From assembly GCF_019168305.1 (NCBI RefSeq), contig NZ_JAHTBI010000049.1, positions 33,257-97,256 of the forward strand: a stretch of DNA of 64,000 nucleotides, given 5' to 3'. How positions within the stretch are numbered: the first letter of the stretch is position 1; every line of letters starts with the position of its first letter. This document shows positions 38,516 to 47,557 of this stretch, piece by piece. The stretch comes from Pseudomonas aegrilactucae. Its GTDB lineage: Bacteria; Pseudomonadota; Gammaproteobacteria; Pseudomonadales; Pseudomonadaceae. The translations under genes and the position numbers were made by a program. A model generated the notes under the pieces. The model was not told where the DNA came from. It ran no database searches and worked only from the letters and a program-made list of their open reading frames with translations.

Positions 38516-40079
38516 CATGCTTCTGCAGCACGTACTCGAGGCCAGCAATGGCCTGTATCCACGCAAGGCGGCGGTGATCTACGCCGATGAAACCTACACC
38601 TATGCCGACATCGACGATGCCAGTTCGCGGCTGGCCTCGGGCTTGCAGGCCGGCGGCCTGCAACGTCAGGAACGGGTAGTGCTGTGCCTGGGCAATCGGG
38701 TCGAAACCGTCTGCGCGTTCTGGGGTGTGCTCAAGGCCGGTGGCGTGGTGGTCAATGTCGGCCTGGACACCTCGGCCGAAAGGCTCGATTACATCGTGCG
38801 CGATGCCGAAGCCTCGGTGCTGATCACCACCTCGGAAAAATTCGCCAGCCTGTCGGTAGACACACCGAGCCTGCCGCACCTGCGCAGCATCGTGCTGCTG
38901 GACGGTGAAGCCGACTCCGCCGTGACCCAGACCTTCGAAGCCGTGCTTGGCCAGGGCGTCAGTGCCCCGGTGGCCTGCGGCACACTGGACCTGGACCTGG
39001 CGGCGATCATCTACACCTCCGGCTCCACCGGCGCGCCCAAAGGTGTGATGCTGACCCACCGCAACATGCTTGCGGCGCTGTCTTCGCTGCACACCTACCT
39101 GGGCTACAACGACAGCGACAACGTACTCTGTTCGCTGCCGTTGTCCTTCGACTACGGCCTGTATCAGATGATCATGGCCCTGAGTGCTGGCGCTACCCTG
39201 GTGCTGGAAAAGGAATTCACCTGGCCGATCTTCCTGATCAAGAAAATCCGCCAGTACAGCATCAGCGTCATCCCGTTCGTGCCGACCATGCTGATGTTGC
39301 TGCACGAATACGCCAGCAAGCGCAGCGAAAGGTTCCCCGACGTGCGCATGGTCACCAACACCGGCGCGGCGCTCAAGCCCTCGCACATCGCGCAGATGAA
39401 GGTGCTGTTCCCGCAGGCGCAGATCTTCTCGATGTACGGCCTGACCGAGTGCAAGCGCTGCACTTACCTGCCTCCCGAGGACATCGACAGCAAGCCGGGC
39501 AGCGTAGGCATTGCCATTCCCAATACCGAACTGTGGCTGATCGACGAGGAAGGCCAGCGTATCGACCAGGCGCATCAGGTCGGCCAGTTGGTGATTCGCG
39601 GCTCCACGGTCATGGCCGGTTACTGGCGCAACCCGCAGGCCACCGCCCAGAAGCTCAAGCCTGGCGTGTATCCGGGTGAAAGCGTGCTGTATACCGGCGA
39701 CTACTGCCACCTGGACGAAGACGGCTACCTGTACTTCGAAGGGCGCATGGACCACGTCATCAAGTCCCGCGGGATGAAGGTCAGCCCGTCTGAAGTCGAG
39801 GACTTCTTCTACGCCATGGCCGGCATCGAGGCGGCGGCCGTGGTGGGCGTGGAGGATGCCGCGGTGGGCGAGGGTCTGTGGGCCTTCGTCACCCTCAGCC
39901 AGGGCATCAACCTGAGTGCCGAACAACTGCTCGAGCGCTGTCGAGCCGGGCTCGAACCGCACAAGGTGCCGTTGGCCATCAGTATCGAGATCACCCTGCC
40001 GCGTACGGCCAACGGCAAATTCGACCTCAAGCAACTGCAAAACACCGCACGTTCGGCCCAACTGGCCGCTGCCGGCTGA
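38502..40079 (+). CDS. AMP-forming acyl/aminoacyl ligase (ANL family)
   Basis: 525 residues from the ATG at 38502, which overlaps the end of the decarboxylase-ACP frame and has a GAGGT site. ANL motifs: AIIYTSGSTGAPKGVMLTHR (P loop A3), SMYGLTECKR (A5), YTGDYCHLDEDGYLYF (A7), GRMDHVIKSRGMKVSPSEVE (A8) and the catalytic Lys in PRTANGKFDLKQL (A10). It would activate a carboxylic or amino acid as adenylate and load it on the carrier domain encoded just before. It resembles the stand-alone ligases of the BtrJ kind and of exosortase-linked acyl ligases. The gene is intact, unlike its upstream partner. Confidence 0.85.
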   Translation: MSPSSMLLQHVLEASNGLYPRKAAVIYADETYTYADIDDASSRLASGLQAGGLQRQERVVLCLGNRVETVCAFWGVLKAGGVVVNVGLDTSAERLDYIVRDAEASVLITTSEKFASLSVDTPSLPHLRSIVLLDGEADSAVTQTFEAVLGQGVSAPVACGTLDLDLAAIIYTSGSTGAPKGVMLTHRNMLAALSSLHTYLGYNDSDNVLCSLPLSFDYGLYQMIMALSAGATLVLEKEFTWPIFLIKKIRQYSISVIPFVPTMLMLLHEYASKRSERFPDVRMVTNTGAALKPSHIAQMKVLFPQAQIFSMYGLTECKRCTYLPPEDIDSKPGSVGIAIPNTELWLIDEEGQRIDQAHQVGQLVIRGSTVMAGYWRNPQATAQKLKPGVYPGESVLYTGDYCHLDEDGYLYFEGRMDHVIKSRGMKVSPSEVEDFFYAMAGIEAAAVVGVEDAAVGEGLWAFVTLSQGINLSAEQLLERCRAGLEPHKVPLAISIEITLPRTANGKFDLKQLQNTARSAQLAAAG

Positions 40080-40124
40080 TTGACGTGGCCCTTTCCGATT
40101 AAAAGCTCATGCAGGAGTGTTCAC

Positions 40125-41051
40125 ATGCGTCTTGGCAATAAAGGCAGGGACCAGACTCTGGACGTCAACGGGCAGACGTTTGCCCTGCGGGTCTGGGGCG
40201 AGGAGGGTGGTCATCCGGTGCTGGCCCTGCATGGCTGGCTGGACAACGCCGCCTCCTTCGAGCACTTGGCGCCGCAGTTGCAGAACTGTTTCGTGGTCGC
40301 CCCGGATTTCGCCGGGCATGGGCGCTCGGATCACCGGCGAGGCGACAGTGGCTACTACCTGTGGGAGCACGCCGACGACATGAACAGCCTGGTCGAGCAC
40401 TTGGGCTGGAAGCGCTTTTCAGTGATCGGCCACTCCATGGGCAGTGGCGTGGCGTCGGTCCTTGGGGCGATGAACAAGTCCATCGACAGCATGATCTTCC
40501 TTGACGGCATGGGCGCGCCCTTCACGATTGGCGAAGAGGATACGGTCGAGCACCTGAAGAAGGCCCACCGGCTCATGCGCCTGGCCCTGCGTACGCGGCT
40601 GCACGGTTTCTCGGCGCCCGACAGCGTGCAGTTCGCCAGTGTCGAGGCGGCCGTCAACGAACGGCGCAGCAGTATCGATGGGCTGCTTTCGCCGGCGTCG
40701 GCGCGCTTGCTGGCCCTGCGCGACCTGCTCAGCGTGGCTGATGGCTATCGCTGGCGTCACGACCCGCGCCTGGTGTTGCCCGAACCGATGCAACTGACAG
40801 AGCGCCAGGCCTGTGACTTCCTGCGCCAGATCAGTTGCCCGTTGCACGTGATGCTGGGACGCCAGGGGCTGTTTGCCGGCCCGGCGTTCGACAAACGTAA
40901 AAAGGCCCTGCCCTGGGCCACCCGTGTGCACTGGCATGAGGGCGGGCACCATTTTCATCTCGAGGCGCCGAACGATGAGCTGATCGCACAGGTCAATACG
41001 GCGTTGGCGCAAGCCGAACAGGGTCCTCAGCAACGATTAGTCAATGAGTAA
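40125..41051 (+). CDS. Alpha/beta-hydrolase
   Basis: 308 residues from the ATG at 40125, with GCAGGAG before it. Fold markers: LALHGWLDNAASFEHLAP (oxyanion-hole HG), the nucleophile elbow VIGHSMGSGVAS, and the terminal His in HWHEGGHHFHLEAPN. It may release the product from the carrier protein as a thioesterase or act as an esterase on a small molecule; nothing in the sequence decides this. It lies 45 bases after the ligase gene and 12 bases before the epimerase gene on the same strand, so it belongs to the same operon. Confidence 0.82.
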   Translation: MRLGNKGRDQTLDVNGQTFALRVWGEEGGHPVLALHGWLDNAASFEHLAPQLQNCFVVAPDFAGHGRSDHRRGDSGYYLWEHADDMNSLVEHLGWKRFSVIGHSMGSGVASVLGAMNKSIDSMIFLDGMGAPFTIGEEDTVEHLKKAHRLMRLALRTRLHGFSAPDSVQFASVEAAVNERRSSIDGLLSPASARLLALRDLLSVADGYRWRHDPRLVLPEPMQLTERQACDFLRQISCPLHVMLGRQGLFAGPAFDKRKKALPWATRVHWHEGGHHFHLEAPNDELIAQVNTALAQAEQGPQQRLVNE

Positions 41052-41063
41052 CGGAGTACGCGC

Positions 41064-41750
41064 GTGAAACAGTTCTGGATTGCACCGTCGATGCTGGCGG
41101 CCGATTTTGCCCGCCTTGGCGAGGAAGCCGAACGGGTGCTGGCGGCCGGTGCCGATGTCATCCACCTCGATGTGATGGATAACCACTATGTGCCCAACCT
41201 GACCATGGGGCCGCAGTTCTGCAGTGCCCTGCGCAAGCACGGCATCAGTGCTCCGATCGATGTGCACCTGATGGTCACGCCGGTGGACGCGATGATCCAG
41301 GCGTTTGCCGAGGCGGGCGCCGACTACATTTCGATCCACCCCGAAGCCACCGTTCACCTCGACCGCTCGCTGCAACTGATCAAGGACCTGGGCTGCAAGG
41401 CAGGCCTGGCGTTCAACCCGGCCACGGGGCTGGAGGCGTGCGAGTATGTACTCGACACACTCGACCTGCTGTTGCTGATGTCGGTCAATCCGGGCTTTGG
41501 CGGGCAGTCGTTCATCCCCTCGGTCTTGCCCAAGATCGAGGCAGCGCGCAAGCTGATCGATGCCAGTGGTCGTGACATCCGCCTGGAAGTGGATGGCGGC
41601 GTCAACCTTCACACGATCGGCCAGGTCGCAGCGGCCGGTGCCGACATGTTCGTCGCGGGGACGGCGATTTTTGCCCAGCCAGACTACCGCGCTACGATCC
41701 ACGCCTTGCGCAGCACGATTGCCGACGCCGCTTCACGGCGCCAGGCATGA
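41064..41750 (+). CDS. Ribulose-phosphate 3-epimerase paralogue
   Basis: 228 residues of the Rpe TIM barrel: [32 protein letters not shown] with metal His and catalytic Asp, [20 protein letters not shown] and [11 protein letters not shown] with the second catalytic Asp. All active-site elements are present. It would interconvert ribulose 5-phosphate and xylulose 5-phosphate, but its position in a ligase/decarboxylase cluster, away from any pentose-phosphate or trpE-linked setting, suggests a second copy with a special role or substrate. The housekeeping rpe is expected elsewhere in the genome. Confidence 0.85.
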   Translation: MKQFWIAPSMLAADFARLGEEAERVLAAGADVIHLDVMDNHYVPNLTMGPQFCSALRKHGISAPIDVHLMVTPVDAMIQAFAEAGADYISIHPEATVHLDRSLQLIKDLGCKAGLAFNPATGLEACEYVLDTLDLLLLMSVNPGFGGQSFIPSVLPKIEAARKLIDASGRDIRLEVDGGVNLHTIGQVAAAGADMFVAGTAIFAQPDYRATIHALRSTIADAASRRQA

Positions 41751-41778
41751 ACCGCCGCATTGATTTTCGCGAACCAGC

Positions 41779-41952
41779 ATGAGTTACCCGTCCTTGCACA
41801 ATAATACGTTTATCAAGGCCTTGCTGCGCCAACCCACGGCGCATACGCCCGCCTGGCGGATGCGCCAGGCAGGCCGCTACCTGCCCGACCCTGCAGCGCG
41901 GGTCGACGCGGTGCATCACCACAGCCGTGTCGTGGGAGGTGTGCATGCTTGA
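41779..41952 (+). pseudogene. 5' fragment of a uroporphyrinogen decarboxylase (HemE-like) gene
   Basis: A 57-codon frame. Residues about 8-33 read [11 protein letters not shown], then [16 protein letters not shown], matching the HemE N terminus, which carries substrate-binding Arg residues in MRQAGRYLP. After that the similarity stops abruptly, and the remaining codons ([13 protein letters not shown] and on) look unrelated. The stop falls inside the start of the MarR gene at 41945. A full HemE has about 350 residues, so this is a truncated remnant, left by a deletion or a recombination joining the hemE 5' end to the MarR gene. Confidence 0.7.
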
Positions 41953-42373
41953 TCCCACGTTCGACTTCGACAAGATGCTGTGTTTTTCGCTGTACTCGAC
42001 CGCCAATGCCATGGTGCGCGACTATGCCGAGCCGCTCAAGCGCCGTGGCGTGACCTACCCGCAGTTGCTGGTGATGGCCGGGTTGTGGGGCCAGGACGAT
42101 GTGTCCATCAGCGCCTTGAGCGAACTGACCCTGTTTGACCTGGGCACGCTGACGCCGATCGTCAAACGCCTGGCCGATGCGGGGTTCATCACCGTGTACC
42201 TGGACCCCAGCGACCGGCGCCGACGCAACCTGCTGCTGACCGACAAGGGCCGCGAGTTGAAGGCCGAGGCGGCGCAAGTCTTCAGCAACATGGCGTGCAA
42301 AATCGACCTGGGCGAGGGCGAGGTTGCGCAGGTGTTGAACGTGTGCCATCGGATCCGCACGCGCTTGCGTTGA
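41945..42373 (+). CDS. MarR-family regulator, OhrR-like
   Basis: 142 residues from the ATG at 41945, with a strong GGGAGGT ribosome site. The N terminus [20 protein letters not shown] carries Cys13 at the place of the reactive cysteine of OhrR. The winged helix is [20 protein letters not shown] followed by [20 protein letters not shown]. OhrR-type proteins sense organic peroxides through that cysteine, but no ohr gene is adjacent; instead the gene closes the decarboxylase-ligase cluster. It may control that cluster through the palindrome at 36735. A REP-like hairpin directly follows its stop. Confidence 0.85.
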   Translation: MLDPTFDFDKMLCFSLYSTANAMVRDYAEPLKRRGVTYPQLLVMAGLWGQDDVSISALSELTLFDLGTLTPIVKRLADAGFITVYLDPSDRRRRNLLLTDKGRELKAEAAQVFSNMACKIDLGEGEVAQVLNVCHRIRTRLR

Positions 42374-42376
42374 GCC

Positions 42377-42397
42377 TTCGCCGGCCTTGCCGGCGAA
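42377..42397. repeat. Single REP-like hairpin between marR and mobA
   Basis: Arms TTCGCCGGC and GCCGGCGAA around CTT, three bases after the MarR stop and before the convergent mobA stop. The perfect nine-base stem can serve as a shared terminator. Confidence 0.7.
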
Positions 42398-42423
42398 AGC
42401 GGCCTGTCTGACACCACGCGCCG

Positions 42424-43023
42424 TCAGGCGCCACGCTCTCGATCTGCCCCGGCCAACCGCTCGGGCGTATTGAAGTTGCTCAACCGCTCATCTCCCTCGG
42501 CGCAGTCCAGTGCCACCAGCGGGTGCGCCAGCAAGGCACGCAGCAGGCTGCGCTCACCCGCCTGCCAGGCCGCCTGCAGGTTGGCCCGCAGCGCACACGG
42601 CATCAGGCTGAACATCGGCTGCCAGTGTTCGCCCTGGCGCACCATCACCGGCTGCCCCTGAGCCCCGGCAAGCGCCAGCAGTTCGTCGAGCAACGCACGC
42701 TCAACCCGCGGCGCGTCGCACGCCAGCACCAGCAGCCAATCGTGCCGCGCCACGGCAAGCCCCGCCAGCACCCCTGCCAACGGGCCGGGAAAGCCGGGCT
42801 CGGCATCGCCCACCAACTGATCGGCAAAGGGTCGATAGGCGGCCTGGTTGCGGTTGCAGGAAATGATCAGGTCATCGCTGAGCGCACGCACCACAGCATG
42901 CACATGCGCGATCAGGGGTTGGCCCTGCCAGTTCAGCAGGCCCTTGTCCTGCCCGCCCATACGTCGGCCCTGGCCCCCGGCGAGCAACAGGACGGAGCAG
43001 GGCAGAGCGGCAGTGGCAGTCAT
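42424..43023 (-). CDS. mobA: Molybdenum cofactor guanylyltransferase
   Basis: 199 residues with the nucleotidyltransferase start SVLLLAGGQGRRMGGQDKGL, followed by a GxPLAGVLAGL segment and the metal-binding LVLACDAPRV. It transfers GMP from GTP to molybdopterin to make bis-MGD for DMSO-reductase-type enzymes. Gene length fits the family. No other molybdenum genes are adjacent on this window; the gene is a lone minus-strand unit ending at the REP-like hairpin. Confidence 0.92.
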   Translation of the reverse strand: MTATAALPCSVLLLAGGQGRRMGGQDKGLLNWQGQPLIAHVHAVVRALSDDLIISCNRNQAAYRPFADQLVGDAEPGFPGPLAGVLAGLAVARHDWLLVLACDAPRVERALLDELLALAGAQGQPVMVRQGEHWQPMFSLMPCALRANLQAAWQAGERSLLRALLAHPLVALDCAEGDERLSNFNTPERLAGADRERGA

Positions 43024-43083
43024 TGCGAGGTTCCAGGCCAGAAGCGGGCTAGCACCATCCCATGACCGCCGCCTGCCTGTCCA

Positions 43084-46000
43084 TCAATGCTGTTCGAGCA
43101 TCGCCGTGTCGGCGTCCGCGGCCTTTCGGCGTGTACCGCTCAGGCGCATCACCACCACGAAGAACACCGGCACGAACACGATCGCCAGGGTGGCGCTGAG
43201 CATGCCGCCAATCACCCCGGTACCGATCGCCTGCTGGCTGGCAGAGCTTGCACCGGTGGCAATCGCCAGGGGGACCACGCCCAGGATGAACGCCAGCGAG
43301 GTCATCACGATAGGCCGCAGGCGCAGACGTGCGGCCTGCACGGTGGCCTCGACCAGCTCATGCCCTTCATCCACCAGGTGCTTGGCGAACTCGATGATCA
43401 GGATCGCGTTCTTCGCCGACAGACCGATCAGGGTGATCAGGCCGACCTTGAAGAACACATCGTTGGGCATGCCGCGCAGGGTCACTGCCAGTACCGCACC
43501 CAGTACCCCGAGTGGTACCACCAGCAGCACCGACGTAGGGATCGACCAGCTCTCGTACAGCGCCGCCAGGCACAGGAATACCACCAGCAGCGACAGACCC
43601 ATGAGGATCGGCGCCTGTGAGCCCGACAACTGCTCCTGCAACGACAGCCCCGTCCATTCCAGGCCAAAGCCCAGCGGCAGGCCATCGACCAGGCGCTGTA
43701 CCTCGGCCATGGCCGCGCCCGAGCTGTAGCCGGGGGCCGGCTCGCCCGACACCGAAATGGCCGGGTAGCCGTTGTAGCGGGTCAGTTGCACTGGCCCCGA
43801 CACCCACTGCGCACGGGCGAACGCCGACAGCGGGACCATCTTGCCGCTGCTGTTGCGCACATGAATCTTGAGCAGGTCCTCGACCTGGCTGCGCTGGTCA
43901 CCTTCGGCCTGCACCACCACGCGCTGCATGCGGCCCTGGTTGGGGAAGTCGTTGACATAGCTGGAGCCGATGGCGGTGTTGAGCACCGTGCCGATATCGG
44001 CGAACGAGACGCCCAGGGCATTGGCCTGCTTGCGGTCCACCTCAAGCTGCACCTGCGGGCTTTCGGCCAGGGCGCCCTCGCGCACGTTGACCAGTACCGG
44101 GCTTTTTTCCGCGGCGGCCAGCAACTGGTCACGCGCGGCCATCAGGCCGGCATGGCCCACACCGGCCCGGTCCTGCAGGCGGAACTCGAAACCGGTCGAG
44201 GTGCCCAGGCCGTCCACCGGCGGTGGCAGTACCGAATAGGCAATCGCGTTCTTGAACTGGCTGAACGCCATCGTCGCCCGGTCGGCGATGGCGGCGGCGC
44301 TGTCTTTCGCACCGCGCTCGGACCAGTCCTTGAGCGTGGTGAACACCAGCGCGGCGTTCTGCCCGCTGCCCGAGAAGCTGAAGCCCAGGATCACCGTGGT
44401 GTTGCCCACGCCAGGCTCACCTGCGTTGTTGGCCTCGATCTGCTCGGCCACCTGCACGGTACGGTTGCGGCTGGCGCCCGGCGGCAGTTGCACGTCGGTG
44501 ATGGTGTAGCCCTGGTCTTCGGTAGGCAGGAACGAGGAAGGCAACTGGCTGAAGCTGAAACCCAGCGCCACCAGCAGCAGGCCATACACCAGCAGGTAGC
44601 GGCCGCTGCGTTGCAGCGCATGCAGCACCCAGCGCTGATAACCGTTGCTCATGCCTTCGAAGCGGCGGTTGAACCAGCCGAAAAAGCCGCGTTTGACGTG
44701 ATGCTCGCCTTTGGCAATGGGCTTGAGCATCGTGGCGCACAACGCCGGGGTCAGGCTCAGGGCCAGGAACGCCGAGAACAGGATCGACACCGCCATAGAC
44801 GCCGAGAACTGCTGGTAGATCACCCCCACCGAGCCCTGCATGAAGGCCATCGGCACGAACACGGCCACCAGCACCACGGTGATGCCGACGATCGCCCCGC
44901 TGATCTGGCTCATCGCCTTGCGGGTGGCCTGCTTGGGCGGCAGGCCTTCTTCAGCCATGATCCGTTCGACGTTTTCCACCACCACGATGGCATCGTCGAC
45001 CAGGATGCCGATCGCCAGCACCATGCCGAACAGGGTCAGCACGTTGATCGAAAAGCCCAGCGCAAGCATTACCGCGAAGGTGCCCATCAATGCCACCGGC
45101 ACTACCAGGGTCGGGATCAGCGTGTAGCGGATGTTCTGCAGGAACACGAACATCACCAGGAATACCAGCACCATGGCCTCCACCAGGGTGCTGATGACCT
45201 GCTTGATCGACACCTTGACGAACGGCGAGGTGTCGTACGGAATGTCGTACGTGGCGCCCGGTGGGAAGTAGCGCGACAGCTCGTCCATCTTCGCCTTTAC
45301 CAGGGTGGCGGTCTGCATGGCGTTGGCGCCTGGCGCCAGTTGCACGCTGAAGGCGGTCGACGGCTTGCCGTTCAGACGTGTGCCGTACTGGTATTCCTGG
45401 CTGCCGATCTCGACGCGGGCCACATCGCCCACGGTCACCCGCGAGCCGTCGGTATTGGCGCGCAGCACGATGTCGGCGAACTCCTGTGGCGTCGACAGTT
45501 GCCCTTTGACCAGCACGTTGGCGGTGATCTCCTGGGTCGGGCTGCCCGGCAGGTCGCCGATGCTGCCGGGGGCCACCTGGGCGTTCTGACCGGCAATCGC
45601 CGTGTTCACGTCTTCGGGAGTGAGGTTGAAGCCGATCAGCTTCTGCGGGTCGATCCAGATGCGCATGGCGCGCTCCGAACCGTACAACTGTGCCTTGCCC
45701 ACGCCCGGCACGCGGCGAACCTCGTTCATCACGTTGCGCGCCAGGAAGTCGCTCAGCGCGGTTTCGTCGAGGCGGTCGTCGTCGGCGGTCAGGGTCACCA
45801 GCATGAGAAAGCCGGTGGACACCTTCTCCACCTGCAGGCCCTGCTGGGTGACAGCGCGTGGCAGGCGCGACTCGACGATCTTCAGGCGGTTCTGCACATC
45901 CACCTGGGCCAGCTCCGGGTTGGTTCCCGGCTGGAAGGTCGCGGTCACCGTGGCGCTGCCCAGGCTGCTGGTGGACTGGAAATACAGCAGGTGGTCGGCG

Positions 46001-46212
46001 CCGTTGAGCTCCTGCTCGATCAGGCTGACCACGCTTTCATCCATGGTCTGGGCCGAGGCGCCGGGGTACACCGCGTACACCTCCACCTGCGGCGGGGCCA
46101 CGTTGGGGTACTGCGCCACCGGCAACTGCGGGATGGCCAGGGCGCCGGCCAGCAGGATGAACAGCGCGACCACCCAGGCAAACACCGGGCGATCAATAAA
46201 GAATTGCGGCAT
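43084..46212 (-). CDS. RND efflux pump inner-membrane permease (HAE-1 family)
   Basis: 1042 residues, full length. N terminus MPQFFIDRPVFAWVVALFIL and the LPVAQYPNVAPPQVEVYAVY segment are typical. The proton-relay Asp pair sits in LAIGILVDDAIVVVENVER on TM4; a second repeat contains LIGLSAKNAILIIEFAKHL. The two large periplasmic loops form the drug-binding porter domain. With the adaptor encoded 11 bases upstream it forms a proton-driven multidrug or solvent exporter. No outer-membrane channel gene follows, so it must borrow a TolC/OprM-type protein. Substrates cannot be inferred. Confidence 0.93.
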   Translation of the reverse strand: MPQFFIDRPVFAWVVALFILLAGALAIPQLPVAQYPNVAPPQVEVYAVYPGASAQTMDESVVSLIEQELNGADHLLYFQSTSSLGSATVTATFQPGTNPELAQVDVQNRLKIVESRLPRAVTQQGLQVEKVSTGFLMLVTLTADDDRLDETALSDFLARNVMNEVRRVPGVGKAQLYGSERAMRIWIDPQKLIGFNLTPEDVNTAIAGQNAQVAPGSIGDLPGSPTQEITANVLVKGQLSTPQEFADIVLRANTDGSRVTVGDVARVEIGSQEYQYGTRLNGKPSTAFSVQLAPGANAMQTATLVKAKMDELSRYFPPGATYDIPYDTSPFVKVSIKQVISTLVEAMVLVFLVMFVFLQNIRYTLIPTLVVPVALMGTFAVMLALGFSINVLTLFGMVLAIGILVDDAIVVVENVERIMAEEGLPPKQATRKAMSQISGAIVGITVVLVAVFVPMAFMQGSVGVIYQQFSASMAVSILFSAFLALSLTPALCATMLKPIAKGEHHVKRGFFGWFNRRFEGMSNGYQRWVLHALQRSGRYLLVYGLLLVALGFSFSQLPSSFLPTEDQGYTITDVQLPPGASRNRTVQVAEQIEANNAGEPGVGNTTVILGFSFSGSGQNAALVFTTLKDWSERGAKDSAAAIADRATMAFSQFKNAIAYSVLPPPVDGLGTSTGFEFRLQDRAGVGHAGLMAARDQLLAAAEKSPVLVNVREGALAESPQVQLEVDRKQANALGVSFADIGTVLNTAIGSSYVNDFPNQGRMQRVVVQAEGDQRSQVEDLLKIHVRNSSGKMVPLSAFARAQWVSGPVQLTRYNGYPAISVSGEPAPGYSSGAAMAEVQRLVDGLPLGFGLEWTGLSLQEQLSGSQAPILMGLSLLVVFLCLAALYESWSIPTSVLLVVPLGVLGAVLAVTLRGMPNDVFFKVGLITLIGLSAKNAILIIEFAKHLVDEGHELVEATVQAARLRLRPIVMTSLAFILGVVPLAIATGASSASQQAIGTGVIGGMLSATLAIVFVPVFFVVVMRLSGTRRKAADADTAMLEQH

Positions 46213-46223
46213 GGGTCAGGCCC

Positions 46224-47402
46224 TCACTGGCCGGTGGCGTTGACGAGGGCAGGGGTGTCCTTGCCGGCGGGGGTGACCTGAACCTGGTCACCGACCTTGA
46301 TGTGCTGCAGCCCTTCGATCACCACCTGGTCACCGGGGGTCAGGCCTTCGCTGACGATCCAGCGGTCCTGTTGCACGCTGCCCAGCACCACGGCGCGTTC
46401 GCTGATGCGCTGCTCGGTATCCACCAGCAGTACCCGCGGCAGGCCTGCGCTGTCGCGCAGGATGGCCTGTTGCGGCACGCTGATGCCTTGCGGCTGGATC
46501 GCCTGTTCCAGGCGCACACGGATGAAGCTGCCGGGTAGCAGGTCCAGGTCCGGGTTGGGGAACTCGCTGCGCAGGGTGATCTGCCCGGTGCTCGGGTCGA
46601 CGCTGATGTCGGAGAACAGCAGCTTGCCCGGCAGCGGGTACGGGGTGCCGTCGTCCTGGATCAGCGTGGCCCGCGCCTGGTCCTGGCCCACTTGCTTCAG
46701 CTCGCCGGCACGCAGCGCGCGGCGCAGGGCGTTGATCTCGCGGGTCGACTGGGTCAGGTCGGCATGGATCGGGTCGAGCTGCTGGATGATCGCCAGCGGC
46801 GTCGATTCGTTCTGTCCCACCAGCGCACCTTCGGTCACCAGGGCACGGCCCACGCGCCCGGAAATCGGCGCGGTCACGGTGGCGTAGCCCAGGTTCAGGC
46901 GTGCACGCTCCAGCGCCGCCTTGGTCGCGGCCACCTCGGCGTCGGCCTGCAGGGCAGCGGCGCGGGCGTTGTCGTGGTCCTGGCGGCTGACGGCGTTGAT
47001 CGCGATCAGCTCGGCGTAGCGCTGGTCTTGCAGGCGTGCCTGAAAGCGCGCCGCCTCGGCCTTGGCCAGGTTGGCGCGGGCGCTGTCGTAGTCGGCCTTG
47101 AACGGCGCCGGGTCGATGCGAAACAGCACATCGCCCTGTTTCACGTCACTGCCTTCGCGGTACACCCGCTGCAGTACCACGCCGGCTACCCGTGCGCGCA
47201 CTTGGGCAATACGCGGCGCCAGAATGCGTCCCGACAGCTCGGTGCTGATGGCCAGCGGCTGCACGCGTACGGTTTCGACGCTGACGTGGGGCTTGGGCGC
47301 CTGCTCCTCGCCGGGTGGCTTGCTGTCACAGGCGCTCAATGCCAGGCTCAGCAGCAGGAGGGGGGCCAGGGTACGCAGACGAGTGGGGCTTGAACTGGGC
47401 AT
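46224..47402 (-). CDS. RND efflux membrane-fusion protein (lipoprotein adaptor)
   Basis: 392 residues from the ATG at 47402. The lipobox LALSAC gives a lipid-anchored Cys. The hallmark segments follow: ISTELSGRILAPRIAQVRAR, VAGVVLQRVYREGSDVKQGD of the lipoyl half-motif, a helical hairpin rich in Ala/Gln/Arg, LGYATVTAPISGRVGRALVT as the second half-motif, and a beta-barrel with VPQQAILRDSAGLPRVLLVD. It bridges the RND permease and the outer-membrane channel in the periplasm. It is divergent from the response regulator at 47558, which is a likely controller. Confidence 0.92.
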   Translation of the reverse strand: MPSSSPTRLRTLAPLLLLSLALSACDSKPPGEEQAPKPHVSVETVRVQPLAISTELSGRILAPRIAQVRARVAGVVLQRVYREGSDVKQGDVLFRIDPAPFKADYDSARANLAKAEAARFQARLQDQRYAELIAINAVSRQDHDNARAAALQADAEVAATKAALERARLNLGYATVTAPISGRVGRALVTEGALVGQNESTPLAIIQQLDPIHADLTQSTREINALRRALRAGELKQVGQDQARATLIQDDGTPYPLPGKLLFSDISVDPSTGQITLRSEFPNPDLDLLPGSFIRVRLEQAIQPQGISVPQQAILRDSAGLPRVLLVDTEQRISERAVVLGSVQQDRWIVSEGLTPGDQVVIEGLQHIKVGDQVQVTPAGKDTPALVNATGQ

Positions 47403-47557
47403 GCGGATCTTCCATAAATGACCCGGCAATGCTAAGGCAGCTGTCCTACAGGCAGTTGTTAAGCTATGTAGGGCGAGTGTGAAAAAGTGTGAAGTATTGC
47501 GTTGTGCGCGATGAGGTTCTATATCCTGCCTGACTTTCCCGGCCTGTCAAACTGCCC

